A stretch of 17,102 nt of DNA, taken from JBOHHM01 sp050725495 (GTDB lineage: Bacteria; Pseudomonadota; Gammaproteobacteria; Burkholderiales; Burkholderiaceae_C). A program made the translations under genes and the position numbers. The stretch is taken from contig JBOHHM010000179.1 in assembly GCA_050725495.1 (NCBI GenBank), forward strand, positions 1-17,102, read 5' to 3'. Positions 6,951 through 13,995 of this stretch are shown here, one piece after another (the stretch's first letter is position 1; every line of letters starts with the position of its first letter). The notes beneath the pieces were generated by a model. It ran no database searches. It saw nothing but the letters and a program-made list of their open reading frames with translations, and was not told the DNA's origin.

Positions 6951-7915
6951 TCAGGTTTGTCGTCGGTCTCGTGTTCTTGTTGTTGGCATCGTGTGGCGGT
7001 GGAGAGGGCGGCGGAGGCGGCGTTGGTTCGGGCGGCACGGGCATCAATGCGGGCGGCGTCAGCATCGGATCGGTCAGTGGTTTTGGCAGCATCATCGTCA
7101 ATGACGTGCGCTACAACGTTGACACGGCTGCCCTGTCGCTGGACGACGCCAACAGTCTGGCGCTTGGAATGACCGTGAGGGTAGCCGGCGCGGTCAGCGC
7201 CGATTCATCCACGGGGACGGCGACCAGCGTCATGACGGCGGCAGAAATGCGGGGGACTGTTTCAGCGATCAATGCGGGGTCAGGCACCTTCGTTGTTTTG
7301 GGTACTACCGTGTCGACCGACGAAGCCACGGTGGTTGATGGTGTTGCCGGCTTGGCCTCCCTGGTCAACGGGGATGCTGTCCAGGTGTATGGCTTGCCGG
7401 CCGCGCCGGGTAGCCTGCGGGCAACCCGGATCGAAAAATCTGCCGCCGGTTCGGGTCTGGTGGTGACCGGGTCGGTGGTGAATCTTGACTCGAGTTCACG
7501 TACGTTCCAGCTAGGCGGCCTGGCCGTCAACTACGCAGGCGCGGGCCTGAGCGACGGACTGGTTGCCGGCAACTTGACCAACGGCATGCTTGTGCGGGTC
7601 CGGGCTGCAGCCGAACCGGTATCAGGCGTGCTTGCGGCGACCCAGTTGCAGCCTTGGTACAGCATCCCCAGCACCAACAGAACGCCCGTCAACCTGGCAG
7701 GGGTCGTGACCGACTACGCCTCGTTGAGCAGCTTCAAACTGTTGGGCACCTCGATTGATGCATCTGCCGCGCTGGTGACGGGAGGGCCTGGCAGTTCCGT
7801 CGGCAACGGTGTCAAGCTGGAAGTCTCCGGTGTCATGCCGGGCGGCGTGCTGAGAGCGGCCACGCTGAAAATCAAGCACATTCCTGGTACGGGGGGCCTG
7901 CATCGTTTACCTTGA
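6947..7915 (+). CDS. DUF5666 domain lipoprotein, frame interrupted near its 3' end
   Basis: The 322-residue frame begins with a lipoprotein signal (MIRFVVGLVFLLLASC, Cys16) followed by a glycine-rich stretch. After it come repeated beta modules of the DUF5666 type: GSVSGFGSIIVNDVRYN near residue 43, then segments starting GTVSAINAGSGTFVVLG, GSVVNLDSSSRTFQLGG and GVVTDYASLSSFKLLG. The frame ends abruptly as GTGGLHRLP. If one G is added to, or re-read in, the G6 tract at 7891-7896, it continues as GGPASFTLMGALGGF and completes a further module encoded at 7915-8103. The expected full product is about 385 residues. Start and translational coupling: ATGA overlap with DUF6502. Role unknown; probably anchored to the outer membrane. 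Confidence 0.8.
   Translation: MIRFVVGLVFLLLASCGGGEGGGGGVGSGGTGINAGGVSIGSVSGFGSIIVNDVRYNVDTAALSLDDANSLALGMTVRVAGAVSADSSTGTATSVMTAAEMRGTVSAINAGSGTFVVLGTTVSTDEATVVDGVAGLASLVNGDAVQVYGLPAAPGSLRATRIEKSAAGSGLVVTGSVVNLDSSSRTFQLGGLAVNYAGAGLSDGLVAGNLTNGMLVRVRAAAEPVSGVLAATQLQPWYSIPSTNRTPVNLAGVVTDYASLSSFKLLGTSIDASAALVTGGPGSSVGNGVKLEVSGVMPGGVLRAATLKIKHIPGTGGLHRLP
7891..7897 (+). other. G-tract / slippery heptamer at the DUF5666 frame break
   Basis: G GGG GGC is in the right phase for an X XXY YYZ -1 frameshift site: zero-frame codons are ACG GGG GGC. A -1 slip leads straight into the downstream frame (CCT GCA TCG TTT). A one-base loss from a G7 tract would look identical. The stop and restart TGATG (7913-7917) follows 15 bp later. 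Confidence 0.45.
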
Positions 7916-8103
7916 TGGGGGCTTTAGGAGGCTTTGTTTCCGCAGCAAACTTCCGAGTGCAAGGCGAGCCGGTGGATGCCAGTGGCAGCGGTGTCGTTTT
8001 CAGCAACGGCAATGCGAGCAATCTGGCCGACGGCACCCGCGTGACGGTCACTGGCTCTCAGGTCGTCAACGGAGTGCTGATTGCGAACCAGGTCACGTTT
8101 TGA
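7915..8103 (+). pseudogene. Detached C-terminal module of the DUF5666 lipoprotein
   Basis: This frame encodes about 62 residues, MGALGGFVSAANFRVQGEPVDASGSG and on to ANQVTF, which repeat the module pattern of the upstream frame (F.V.G..VDAS). It has no signal peptide and no good ribosome binding site, but its ATG overlaps the upstream stop as TGATG, so reinitiation is possible. I read it as the original 3' end of the DUF5666 gene rather than an independent gene. Confidence 0.75.
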
Positions 8104-8250
8104 TGGATGGCTCACCGCCCCTGCTGACGGGCTGGAAGGGCTGCCGCTCGTCGTCACCAAACACGAGCCTGGGCGTCAGGTTCCGGGCCTGTCACACATC
8201 TGCTTACAGTTCGGCGCGGCGGCGTGCCCAGGCTTGCCTAGACTGGCGCG

Positions 8251-8874
8251 ATGAACAAAAAAAGCTTGTGGAATGACACGGCGCTGTGGCGCGCCTGCAC
8301 CGTGGTCGCCATGGTGCTCGCGTTCAGTGCCTGCGGCGGCGGGGGAGGGGACGCGGCGCCTGCCGGCAACACGGCCGCGCAGACGGCATCGCCCGCTTCC
8401 GCCACCGGCCTGATCGTGCTCGACGCGTCGACCAGCTGCGACATCGCCGGCTTCAAGGACAGCACGCTGCAGCAAATCAATGCCGCCCGCGCGGAGGCCA
8501 GAAACTGCGGCACCCTAGGCATGCCTGTCTTCATGCCGGCCGCCCCGGCCCTGGCCTGGAACGACATCCTGTTCTCGGCCGCCGCCCGCCATGGCCGCGA
8601 CATGGCACAGCAGAACTACTTTGCCCACACCAGCCTCGATGGCCGCACGCCCGACCAGCGCGTGAGCGCCGAAGGCTATGTCTGGCAGGCGATCGGCGAA
8701 AACCTGGCCGCCGGCTACACGTCGATCGACAGCGTGATCGCCGGCTGGCTGTCCAGCCCCGGCCACTGCCGCAACCTCATGGACCCGGTCTTCGCTGATG
8801 TGGCCGTCAGCTGTGTGCAGCAAGCGGGCACCACCTTCGGCACCTACTGGACCATGGAGCTGGGAAAACAGTAG
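8251..8874 (+). CDS. CAP-domain (SCP/YkwD-like) lipoprotein
   Basis: The 207-residue product has a lipoprotein signal ending FSAC with Cys28 and a following glycine run. The CAP domain covers residues about 70-205: LQQINAARAEARNCG, LAWNDILFSAAARHGRDMAQQNYFAHTSLDGRTPDQRV, IGENLAAGY, GWLSSPGHCRNLMDPVFADVAVSCV and YWTMELGK. The usual pocket residues are visible as His114, Glu150 and His172. Bacterial YkwD-type CAP proteins are secreted and mostly of unknown activity; some relatives are proposed to bind or cut envelope components. The gene follows the DUF5666 frame by 147 bp of non-coding sequence in which I see no convincing promoter or terminator. There is no clear Shine-Dalgarno in front of the ATG. 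Confidence 0.88.
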   Translation: MNKKSLWNDTALWRACTVVAMVLAFSACGGGGGDAAPAGNTAAQTASPASATGLIVLDASTSCDIAGFKDSTLQQINAARAEARNCGTLGMPVFMPAAPALAWNDILFSAAARHGRDMAQQNYFAHTSLDGRTPDQRVSAEGYVWQAIGENLAAGYTSIDSVIAGWLSSPGHCRNLMDPVFADVAVSCVQQAGTTFGTYWTMELGKQ

Positions 8875-8891
8875 GCGCCTGAATCCGGTTT

Positions 8892-8950
8892 GCTATTTAT
8901 TTAATAGCGTATCGCGCCCATGGCTGGCGGGCTTGCACTTGTTTTCGGCC
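8892..8950. repeat. Dispersed palindromic repeat after the CAP gene
   Basis: GCTATT (8892-8897) and AATAGC (8903-8908) form a hairpin around TATTT, followed by GCGCCC, GGCGGGCTTGCAC and TTTTCGG. The hairpin and tail resemble the element inside tlyA and a shorter copy in rlmJ. The hairpin itself is confidently seen; the right border is an estimate. Confidence 0.6.
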
Positions 8951-9108
8951 AACCCACGGCCGCATCGGCAGGCTACGGGGCGGCTTATGGCGTGTATGGG
9001 TCAAAGCCAATAGTGCTCTTGTTTCAGGTCAGTAAATTGCGACGGTTTGCCGCCAGAAGGCAGACGCTCCAAACCCTGCAATAACTGATGAGACAACAAA
9101 GGACTTCC

Positions 9109-9444
9109 ATGACCACGCTTTTCAAAGTCGCCGCCGCCTGCTGCGCGCTGGGCCTGCTGTCGGCCCAGGCGGCCGATTTCAGCGACAACTCGGTCGGCCT
9201 GCACTACGGCACGCGTTTTTCCAACCCGGGCACCAACGACAACAACATCCACCGCACGATCCTGAGCTTCACCCATTTCAGCGTTGACAAGCTCGGCACC
9301 AACTTCTTCACCGCCGATCTGCTGAAGTCGGGCTCCAACGAGCCAACCGTGGGCGGCGGCGGTGCGCAGGAGCTCTACGGCCTGTATTCGCGCAACTGGT
9401 CCTACGGCAAGGTCAGCGGCGGGGCTGGCGGGCCGCGCCGGTGA
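9109..9444 (+). pseudogene. Truncated outer-membrane protein (Tsx-like / outer envelope protein), N-terminal part
   Basis: The frame encodes 111 residues: a signal peptide MTTLFKVAAACCALGLLSAQA cut before ADFSDNSV, then beta-barrel wording VGLHYGTRFSNPGTNDNN, TILSFTHFSVDKLGTNFFTADLLKSG and GGGGAQELYGLYSRNWSYGKVSGG. This is the start of an outer-membrane channel family normally well over 200 residues long. Homology stops at about residue 107 and the frame ends AGGPRR. The start at 9109 follows AAAGGA at 9096-9101; an in-frame ATG at 9088 would precede the signal peptide with a non-typical stretch. The rest of the barrel is replaced by kinase sequence in another frame, so the gene was cut by a deletion or rearrangement. 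Confidence 0.75.
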
Positions 9445-10792
9445 CCTGCGCGTGTCGCCCCGGCTGCAGGCCGAACAGGAGGCGTTTGCGGCGGGGCTGC
9501 GGACCTTTGTGGCCGAGGCGCGGTTGCTGGCCCGGTTCGACCATCCTTCACTGGTCAGGGTATTCCGCTTTTGGGAGGCCAACGACACGGCCTACATGGT
9601 GATGCCCCTGTACAGCGGCGTCACCCTCACGCAGGCCCGCGGCCAGATGCGCTGCCCGCCGACCGAGGACTGGCTGCGCAAAGTACTGTGGTCTGTGCTC
9701 GGGGCCCTCAAAGTGCTGCATGAGGCCAGCACGGTGCACCGTGACGTATCGCCCGACAATATCTTTTTGCAGGACACGGGTCCGCCCGTGCTGCTGGACT
9801 TGGGGGCGGCGCGGCGCGCGATCGGCGACCAGCCGGCGAAATACACCGCCATTCTGAAGGTGAACTACGCACCGATCGAGCAGTATGGCGGGGCCGGGGA
9901 CCTGCGCCAGGGGCCGTGGACTGACCTGTATTCCCTGGCCGCGGTCGTTCACGGCTGTCTGTGCAATGCGGCGCCGCTGCCGGCAACGGTGCGGGTGCTG
10001 AGCGACGCTCTGCCGCCCGTGGCCAGCGTGGCCCAAACCGTGCAAGAGCAGTTTGGCCTGACCTATTCCTCCGGCTTCGTGACGGCGATCGGCGCCGCGC
10101 TGGCCCTCCGGCCCGACGAACGACCCCCGACGGTGGACGTGTTTGCGCGCATGATGAACCTGGTGACACCTGGCGCAATGTCAGGGTTCAACTGGCGCGC
10201 GGAGCTCGGGGACATCTGGTTGCCGGCCGGTGCTCCAACCCAAGGGACCCCGGCCGCAGCCGATCCGGGCTCCGATCTGCCGACCCGGCGGCTGGTCACC
10301 GTGGCCCAAGCGGCCTCTTGCGACGAACCAAGTCGGCACGCCTTGGCGCTCTCCCCGGGGCGCACCACGCCGATCCCGGCCACAGCGGCCGGGCCGATGC
10401 CCCGAGAAGCCGCGGCGGCAGGCTGGCGCCGGGCGGGCCGGTGGACCACCGTTGCCGGCGTGCTGCTGGCAGGACTCCTGTTGTGGGGCCTGTTGGGCGG
10501 GCGAGCCAAGCCTGGATCGCCCGCCACTGCTGCCGTGCCCGAGCTCGCGACACCTGCGGTGCCGCCGCAAGACGCTTCGCCCGCTGCGGGGGGGCGGCAG
10601 CGGCCGGCCGGGCCGCCACGGGCATCTGCGACAGCAAAGTTGGGGCCGGCCGAACTTTGCGCCAACAGTCACTTTATGACCCGTCCCATGTGTATTTACC
10701 GTGAATGTCAGAAGCCCGGACGGGCGCATCTACCCGCGTGCGTGGCTCAACGAAGGCAGGCACAGGACAATGCCAGCCCGAACCCGCCTTAG
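9362..10792 (+). pseudogene. Serine/threonine protein kinase lacking its N-lobe start
   Basis: Kinase homology begins near 9424 (LAGRAGDLRVSPR), although the open frame reaches back to 9362 through the outer-membrane gene. Numbered from 9362, visible parts are the helix-C region FVAEARLLARFDHPSLV (residues 49-65), hinge-like YMVMPLYSG, the catalytic loop VHRDVSPDN (125-133), DLG in place of DFG (146-148), YAPIEQY (169-175), WTDLYSLAAVV, a single membrane helix about 362-379 and a Cys-containing periplasmic tail (ELCANS..CIYREC..PACV). The glycine-rich loop and the VAIK lysine are absent, so ATP binding should be lost. This class of membrane kinase is common in Comamonadaceae. The start codon and promoter are also missing, so it is called a pseudogene; use of an internal start such as GTG at 9452 cannot be excluded. 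Confidence 0.75.
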
Positions 10793-11473
10793 CGACAATA
10801 TTGTTGAAGCGCCAGCGTGGGGTGGTGCAGCTGATGAAGCACTGCACCGCGATGCCGGACGTTGAAGTTGCTCATCTTGCGCTTGATCACGCGCACCGCG
10901 TGCGTGAAGCTCAAGCGGTCCGGGCCGAGCCCTTGCCCCCAGGCGGCCTGCGCAATCAGCTGGCGGATGGCGAAGTGCGCCAGCAGCAACCCCCACAGCT
11001 CCTGCTGCACCAGCTCGGCGGCCATGGCCTGCTCGCTGTGGCTGTACGGCGCCATGGCAGCGGCCACCACCGCGTGCGTGCCGCACTCCACCAAGCCGAG
11101 CACGCGCGCCTGCGGAAAGGCGCTGTGGCCGCGCGAGGCGCCCGGGTACCGAAGAACTCGGCGTTGGCCGCCTCGTCGGCCACGTCCATGCAACTGCCGT
11201 CGAGCGCCATCACGCGAAGCTGCTGGTACCACGCGCCAAGCGCTGCAGGGCCGGCCAGCGGACGCAGCGCCCGATCGCCCAATTGGCGCATCACCTCGGG
11301 CCCCAGCCGCGTGCGCGCCTGCGAGGTGGCCGACTTGCTGGCCTGCACCGCCTGGGCCTTGCCGCCGCCGGCAGCAGCCGCTCGCGCTGGCTGGCCTTGC
11401 CCGTGTCGGCCAACACCTCTTCGATCAACGCGCGCCGACACACGCTGGCCAGCACCCCGGCGTGTAATGTCAA
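10789..11473 (-). mobile_element. Degraded IS4-family transposase remnant
   Basis: Transposase wording is spread over three minus-strand frames. The N-terminus LTLHAGVLASVCRRALIEEV and ADTGKASQRERLLPA lies at about 11473-11385. A middle piece, SATSQARTRLGP, GAWYQQLRVMALDGSCMDVADEAANAEFFG, follows at about 11340-11150, and then, in a third frame, YPGASRGHSAFPQARVLGLV and ECGTHAVVAAAMAPYSHSEQAMAAELV. The sequence then jumps directly to the C-terminal part QELWGLLLAHFAIRQL and DRLSFTHAVRVIKRK. The catalytic middle with the second acidic residue is missing, so it cannot be active. The first DDE Asp is probably the D of ALDGS. No terminal inverted repeats were identified. It fills the space between the kinase remnant and rlmJ. 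Confidence 0.8.
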
Positions 11474-11478
11474 CTTTC

Positions 11479-12417
11479 TCACCCGCCAGCGTCCAGGCTG
11501 GAACTGGCGTTTCGGTCCTGGCCCAGCAATTCCACCATTTGCGGCAGCGCCGCCTGCAGCGCGGGCTTGAGCGTAAAGGGCGGGTTGACGACGAACATGC
11601 CGCTGGCCGGCAGGCCCGGGCGCTTGCCCTGGACGGCTGCCTCGACCGTGACCTTGCTCGATTTGACGGTCAACGTGGCGTTCAGCCAGCTCTTGCCGGC
11701 CTTGGTCGCCAGGGTCTTGAGCCGGCGCGGCAGGTCGTGCGCCTCGGGTCGCGGAATGATCGGGTACCAGACCACATAGGTGCCGGTGGCAAAGCGCTTG
11801 AGCGCGTCGGTGGTCATGGCGAGCACGCGCGTGTAGTCGGTCTTGAGCTCGTAGCTCGGGTCGCACAGCACCAGGGCCCGGCGCGAGGGCGGCGGGATGA
11901 ATTTCTTGAGCCCTTCAAAGCCGTCCTCGCGCAGCACGGCGATCTGGCGGCCGGCCTCGAGCTGGGCGATATTGGCCGACAGCGCCTTGCTATCGGTGGG
12001 GTGCAGCTCGAACAGCTTGAGCTTGTCGTGCTCGCGCAGCAGCCGCTGGCTGATGAAGGGCGAACCGGGGTAGATTTTCAGGCTGGCGCCGCTGTTGAAG
12101 CCGGCCACCAGGTCCAGATAGTCCTGCAGCGCCGGGGCAATGCCGCCAGCTAAGCTTTTCATAGCTTGCGTCGCTTTGTCGGCCTGGGCCAGTGGCTTGG
12201 CGAGCAGGGAAGCCAGCCGCACAATGCCCTCGGCCGCCTCGCCGCTGGTGCCGGCATAGTCGCCATCGAGCCGGTACAGGCCGGCGCCGGCATGGGTGTC
12301 GATCACGGTGAGCGCCGCGTCTTTTTCCGTGAGGTGCTTGAGGATGGCAATCAGCACGGTGTGCTTGAGAACGTCGGCGTGGTTGCCGGCGTGAAAGGCG
12401 TGGCGGTAACTGAACAT
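11479..12417 (-). CDS. rlmJ: 23S rRNA (adenine2030-N6)-methyltransferase RlmJ
   Basis: RlmJ methylates N6 of A2030 in 23S rRNA using SAM. The 312-residue product begins with the family hallmark MFSYRHAFHAGNHADVLKH, then VIDTHAGAGLY (SAM loop, about 38-48), SLKIYPGSPFISQRLLREHD, FELHP (SAM-binding acidic loop), REDGFEGLKKFIPP, and motif IV DPSYE where E. coli has DPPYE. The C-terminal MFVVNPPFTL is typical. It is about 30 residues longer than the E. coli enzyme; part of the surplus (residues 84-90, QAMKSLA) is encoded by a short palindromic repeat, and the last 15 residues look non-conserved. The gene is divergent from the protease gene, with 79 bp between the two starts, and its 3' end abuts the transposase remnant. 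Confidence 0.95.
   Translation of the reverse strand: MFSYRHAFHAGNHADVLKHTVLIAILKHLTEKDAALTVIDTHAGAGLYRLDGDYAGTSGEAAEGIVRLASLLAKPLAQADKATQAMKSLAGGIAPALQDYLDLVAGFNSGASLKIYPGSPFISQRLLREHDKLKLFELHPTDSKALSANIAQLEAGRQIAVLREDGFEGLKKFIPPPSRRALVLCDPSYELKTDYTRVLAMTTDALKRFATGTYVVWYPIIPRPEAHDLPRRLKTLATKAGKSWLNATLTVKSSKVTVEAAVQGKRPGLPASGMFVVNPPFTLKPALQAALPQMVELLGQDRNASSSLDAGG
12148..12166. repeat. Short palindromic element inside rlmJ
   Basis: AGCTA (12148-12152) and TAGCT (12162-12166) are inverted, followed by TGCGTCGC. The TAGCTTGCG wording recalls the TAGTGGCTTGCGAC part of the tlyA element. It stays in frame in RlmJ between KATQ and GGIAP, a variable spot of the protein. Confidence 0.45.
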
Positions 12418-12496
12418 GGCAAACGCGAATGTAGCCTACTCGCCCTGCGCGCTGGCTATGATCTGCCGACCGAACTCAAAACCTGTCTGCCGCCCC

Positions 12497-13762
12497 ATGA
12501 AAAGCCCCATGACCGTCAAAACCCTGGTCCAGTCCGTGGCCGTCGCCGTCCTGTCCGTCATGTCCTTCGGCGCAGCCCAGGCCTTGGAGCCCGATGCGCT
12601 GTTTCGCAAGCTCTCCCCCAGCGTCTGGGTCGTCAAAACCTTCGACGCCCAGCAGCGGCCCCTGGGCTCGGGCAGTGCCGTGGTCATCGGGCCGGGGCGT
12701 TTGATCACGAACTGCCATGTGCTGGCCAAGGCGGCCAGCTTTGCCATCAAGCAGGACAACGTGGCCTATGGCGCCTCGCTCGAATACCCCGACGTCAAAC
12801 GCGACCTGTGCCAGATCAAGGTCAGCAATTTCAACGCGCCTGCCGTGCAGATCGCGCCGGCCGATGCGCTCAGCGTGGGCTCGCGCGTTTACGCCATCGG
12901 CAGCCCGGCCGGGCTGGAAAACACCATCAGTGACGGCATTCTTTCCGGCTTGCGCGGGGGTACGGATGCCAGCGGCAGGCTGCTGCAGACCACGGCGCCG
13001 ATCTCGCCCGGCTCCAGCGGCGGCGGCCTGTTCGACAGCGAGGGGCGCCTGCTGGGCATCACCACCTTTATCCTGCGCGACACCCACAGCCTGAACTTCG
13101 CGGTGCCGGCCGAGTGGATTGCCGAGGTGCCCGCCCGCGGCCAGGCCGAACTCGACCAGCGCAGCCAGGGCCGTTTCGCAGCCGAGCCGCAGCGGCCTGC
13201 TTCAGGCACGCCCGGCCTGCTCGAGCCCTTGCGCCCCGGCGACACCCTGGAATATGTGCTGGTCGATGGCTTCACCGGCGTCCGCACGCCGGTGCTCTAC
13301 CGCCTGGACCGGATCGAGGGCGACCAGCTGTTCTTCAACCAGGGCTCCAGGGTGGAGAAGGCCGACGGGCAGGTGGTTTCGATCGGGGTTGCGGCCGGCG
13401 GTTTCTTTGATTCCTCGGCCCCGCCCGGGGGCTGGGGGCGTCAGGATGCTGGTGCCAGAGCGCGGCTGGACTACAGGGCCCCGGCAGGAGATCGCGTCAG
13501 GCACCAGTTGAACGTGGGCAGCTACGGGGAATCGACGCTGGCGATCGCTGGCACCCAGCTCAAGGTCACACGCGTCGTCTACTCGGGCTTCTTCTATCCA
13601 CCCTCGGGGGCCTTGACGCAGGGCATGCCCCCGGAGCGCTTTAAGGCCACGGCCTGGTATTCGGCAGAGCTGCAGCGCGTGGTCCAGTTTGATGTGGACG
13701 CCCGCATTGGAACCCGTCCGCACAAGGAATCCCTGCAGCTCGTGCGAGTTCTGCGCCACTGA
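12497..13762 (+). CDS. Secreted trypsin-like serine protease with unknown C-terminal domain
   Basis: The 421-residue product has a signal peptide ending near GAAQA (residues 25-29) and a trypsin-like domain about 32-210: SVWVVKTFD, GSGSAVVIGPGRLITNCHVL with His74, YPDVKRDLCQIKV with Asp103, VYAIGSPAGLENTISDGILSG and SPGSSGGGLFDSEGRLLGIT with Ser174. These form a complete His-Asp-Ser triad of the HtrA/S1C style. No PDZ domain follows. Instead there is a beta-rich region of about 190 residues (LRPGDTLEYVLVDGFTG, GDQLFFNQGSRVEKADGQVV, ATAWYSAELQRVVQFD) that I do not recognise. The start at 12497 gives MKSPMTVKTL; 12509 is nearly as good, and neither has a strong Shine-Dalgarno. The protein should act in the periplasm or outside the cell. 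Confidence 0.85.
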   Translation: MKSPMTVKTLVQSVAVAVLSVMSFGAAQALEPDALFRKLSPSVWVVKTFDAQQRPLGSGSAVVIGPGRLITNCHVLAKAASFAIKQDNVAYGASLEYPDVKRDLCQIKVSNFNAPAVQIAPADALSVGSRVYAIGSPAGLENTISDGILSGLRGGTDASGRLLQTTAPISPGSSGGGLFDSEGRLLGITTFILRDTHSLNFAVPAEWIAEVPARGQAELDQRSQGRFAAEPQRPASGTPGLLEPLRPGDTLEYVLVDGFTGVRTPVLYRLDRIEGDQLFFNQGSRVEKADGQVVSIGVAAGGFFDSSAPPGGWGRQDAGARARLDYRAPAGDRVRHQLNVGSYGESTLAIAGTQLKVTRVVYSGFFYPPSGALTQGMPPERFKATAWYSAELQRVVQFDVDARIGTRPHKESLQLVRVLRH

Positions 13763-13768
13763 GCGGCG

Positions 13769-13799
13769 CCGGCAGGCCGCCATCGGCGGCCTGCCGGTT
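13769..13799 (+). terminator. Strong hairpin after the protease gene
   Basis: CCGGCAGGCCGCC (13769-13781) pairs perfectly over 13 bp with GGCGGCCTGCCGG (13785-13797) around ATC, 6 bp after the stop. Only TT follows, so it may stop transcription without a classic T-tract. It separates the gene from the rplM promoter. Confidence 0.6.
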
Positions 13800-13817
13800 G
13801 CCCAGCCAAGGCTCGGT

Positions 13818-13847
13818 TTGGGCCAAGTCCTTGATTTTCAATATAAT
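13818..13847 (+). promoter_or_regulatory. rplM-rpsI promoter
   Basis: A perfect TATAAT (13842-13847) is preceded by TTGGGC (13818-13823) with an 18-bp spacer. Transcription would start near 13854, giving a leader of about 140 nt before rplM. Confidence 0.6.
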
Positions 13848-13851
13848 CGCG

Positions 13852-13887
13852 GGCTTCGCAGCGCTTTTGTGGCTCCGCGGCGAAGCC
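13852..13887 (+). promoter_or_regulatory. Leader hairpin of the rplM-rpsI mRNA
   Basis: GGCTTCGC (13852-13859) pairs perfectly with GCGAAGCC (13880-13887) around a 20-nt loop at the very 5' end of the predicted transcript. In E. coli the rplM-rpsI operon is autoregulated by L13 at its leader; whether this hairpin serves that here is inference. Confidence 0.4.
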
Positions 13888-13995
13888 GCCCGAGGTGACT
13901 CACCGAAGGGCAATCCCCACCTAAGAGGTTTCCATCAGAGAAACACCGACCGTGGAAAAGAGCCCGACAAACCCTCTACGCAAAGAGAAAAACTC

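Noticed and set aside
8204..8244. Promoter for the CAP gene (TTACAG and TAGACT)
   Set aside because: The two hexamers are about 29 bp apart and the -10 would leave almost no leader; not supported.
11828..11842. DPSYE in RlmJ as a catalytic defect
   Set aside because: The motif IV position still has Asp, Pro and Tyr, and I believe Ser at this place also occurs in other beta-proteobacterial members, so it is not evidence of loss of function.
10705..12153. 482-codon open frame on the plus strand opposite the transposase remnant and rlmJ
   Set aside because: The conserved RlmJ and transposase wording is on the minus strand; the plus frame is compositionally biased and matches nothing I know.
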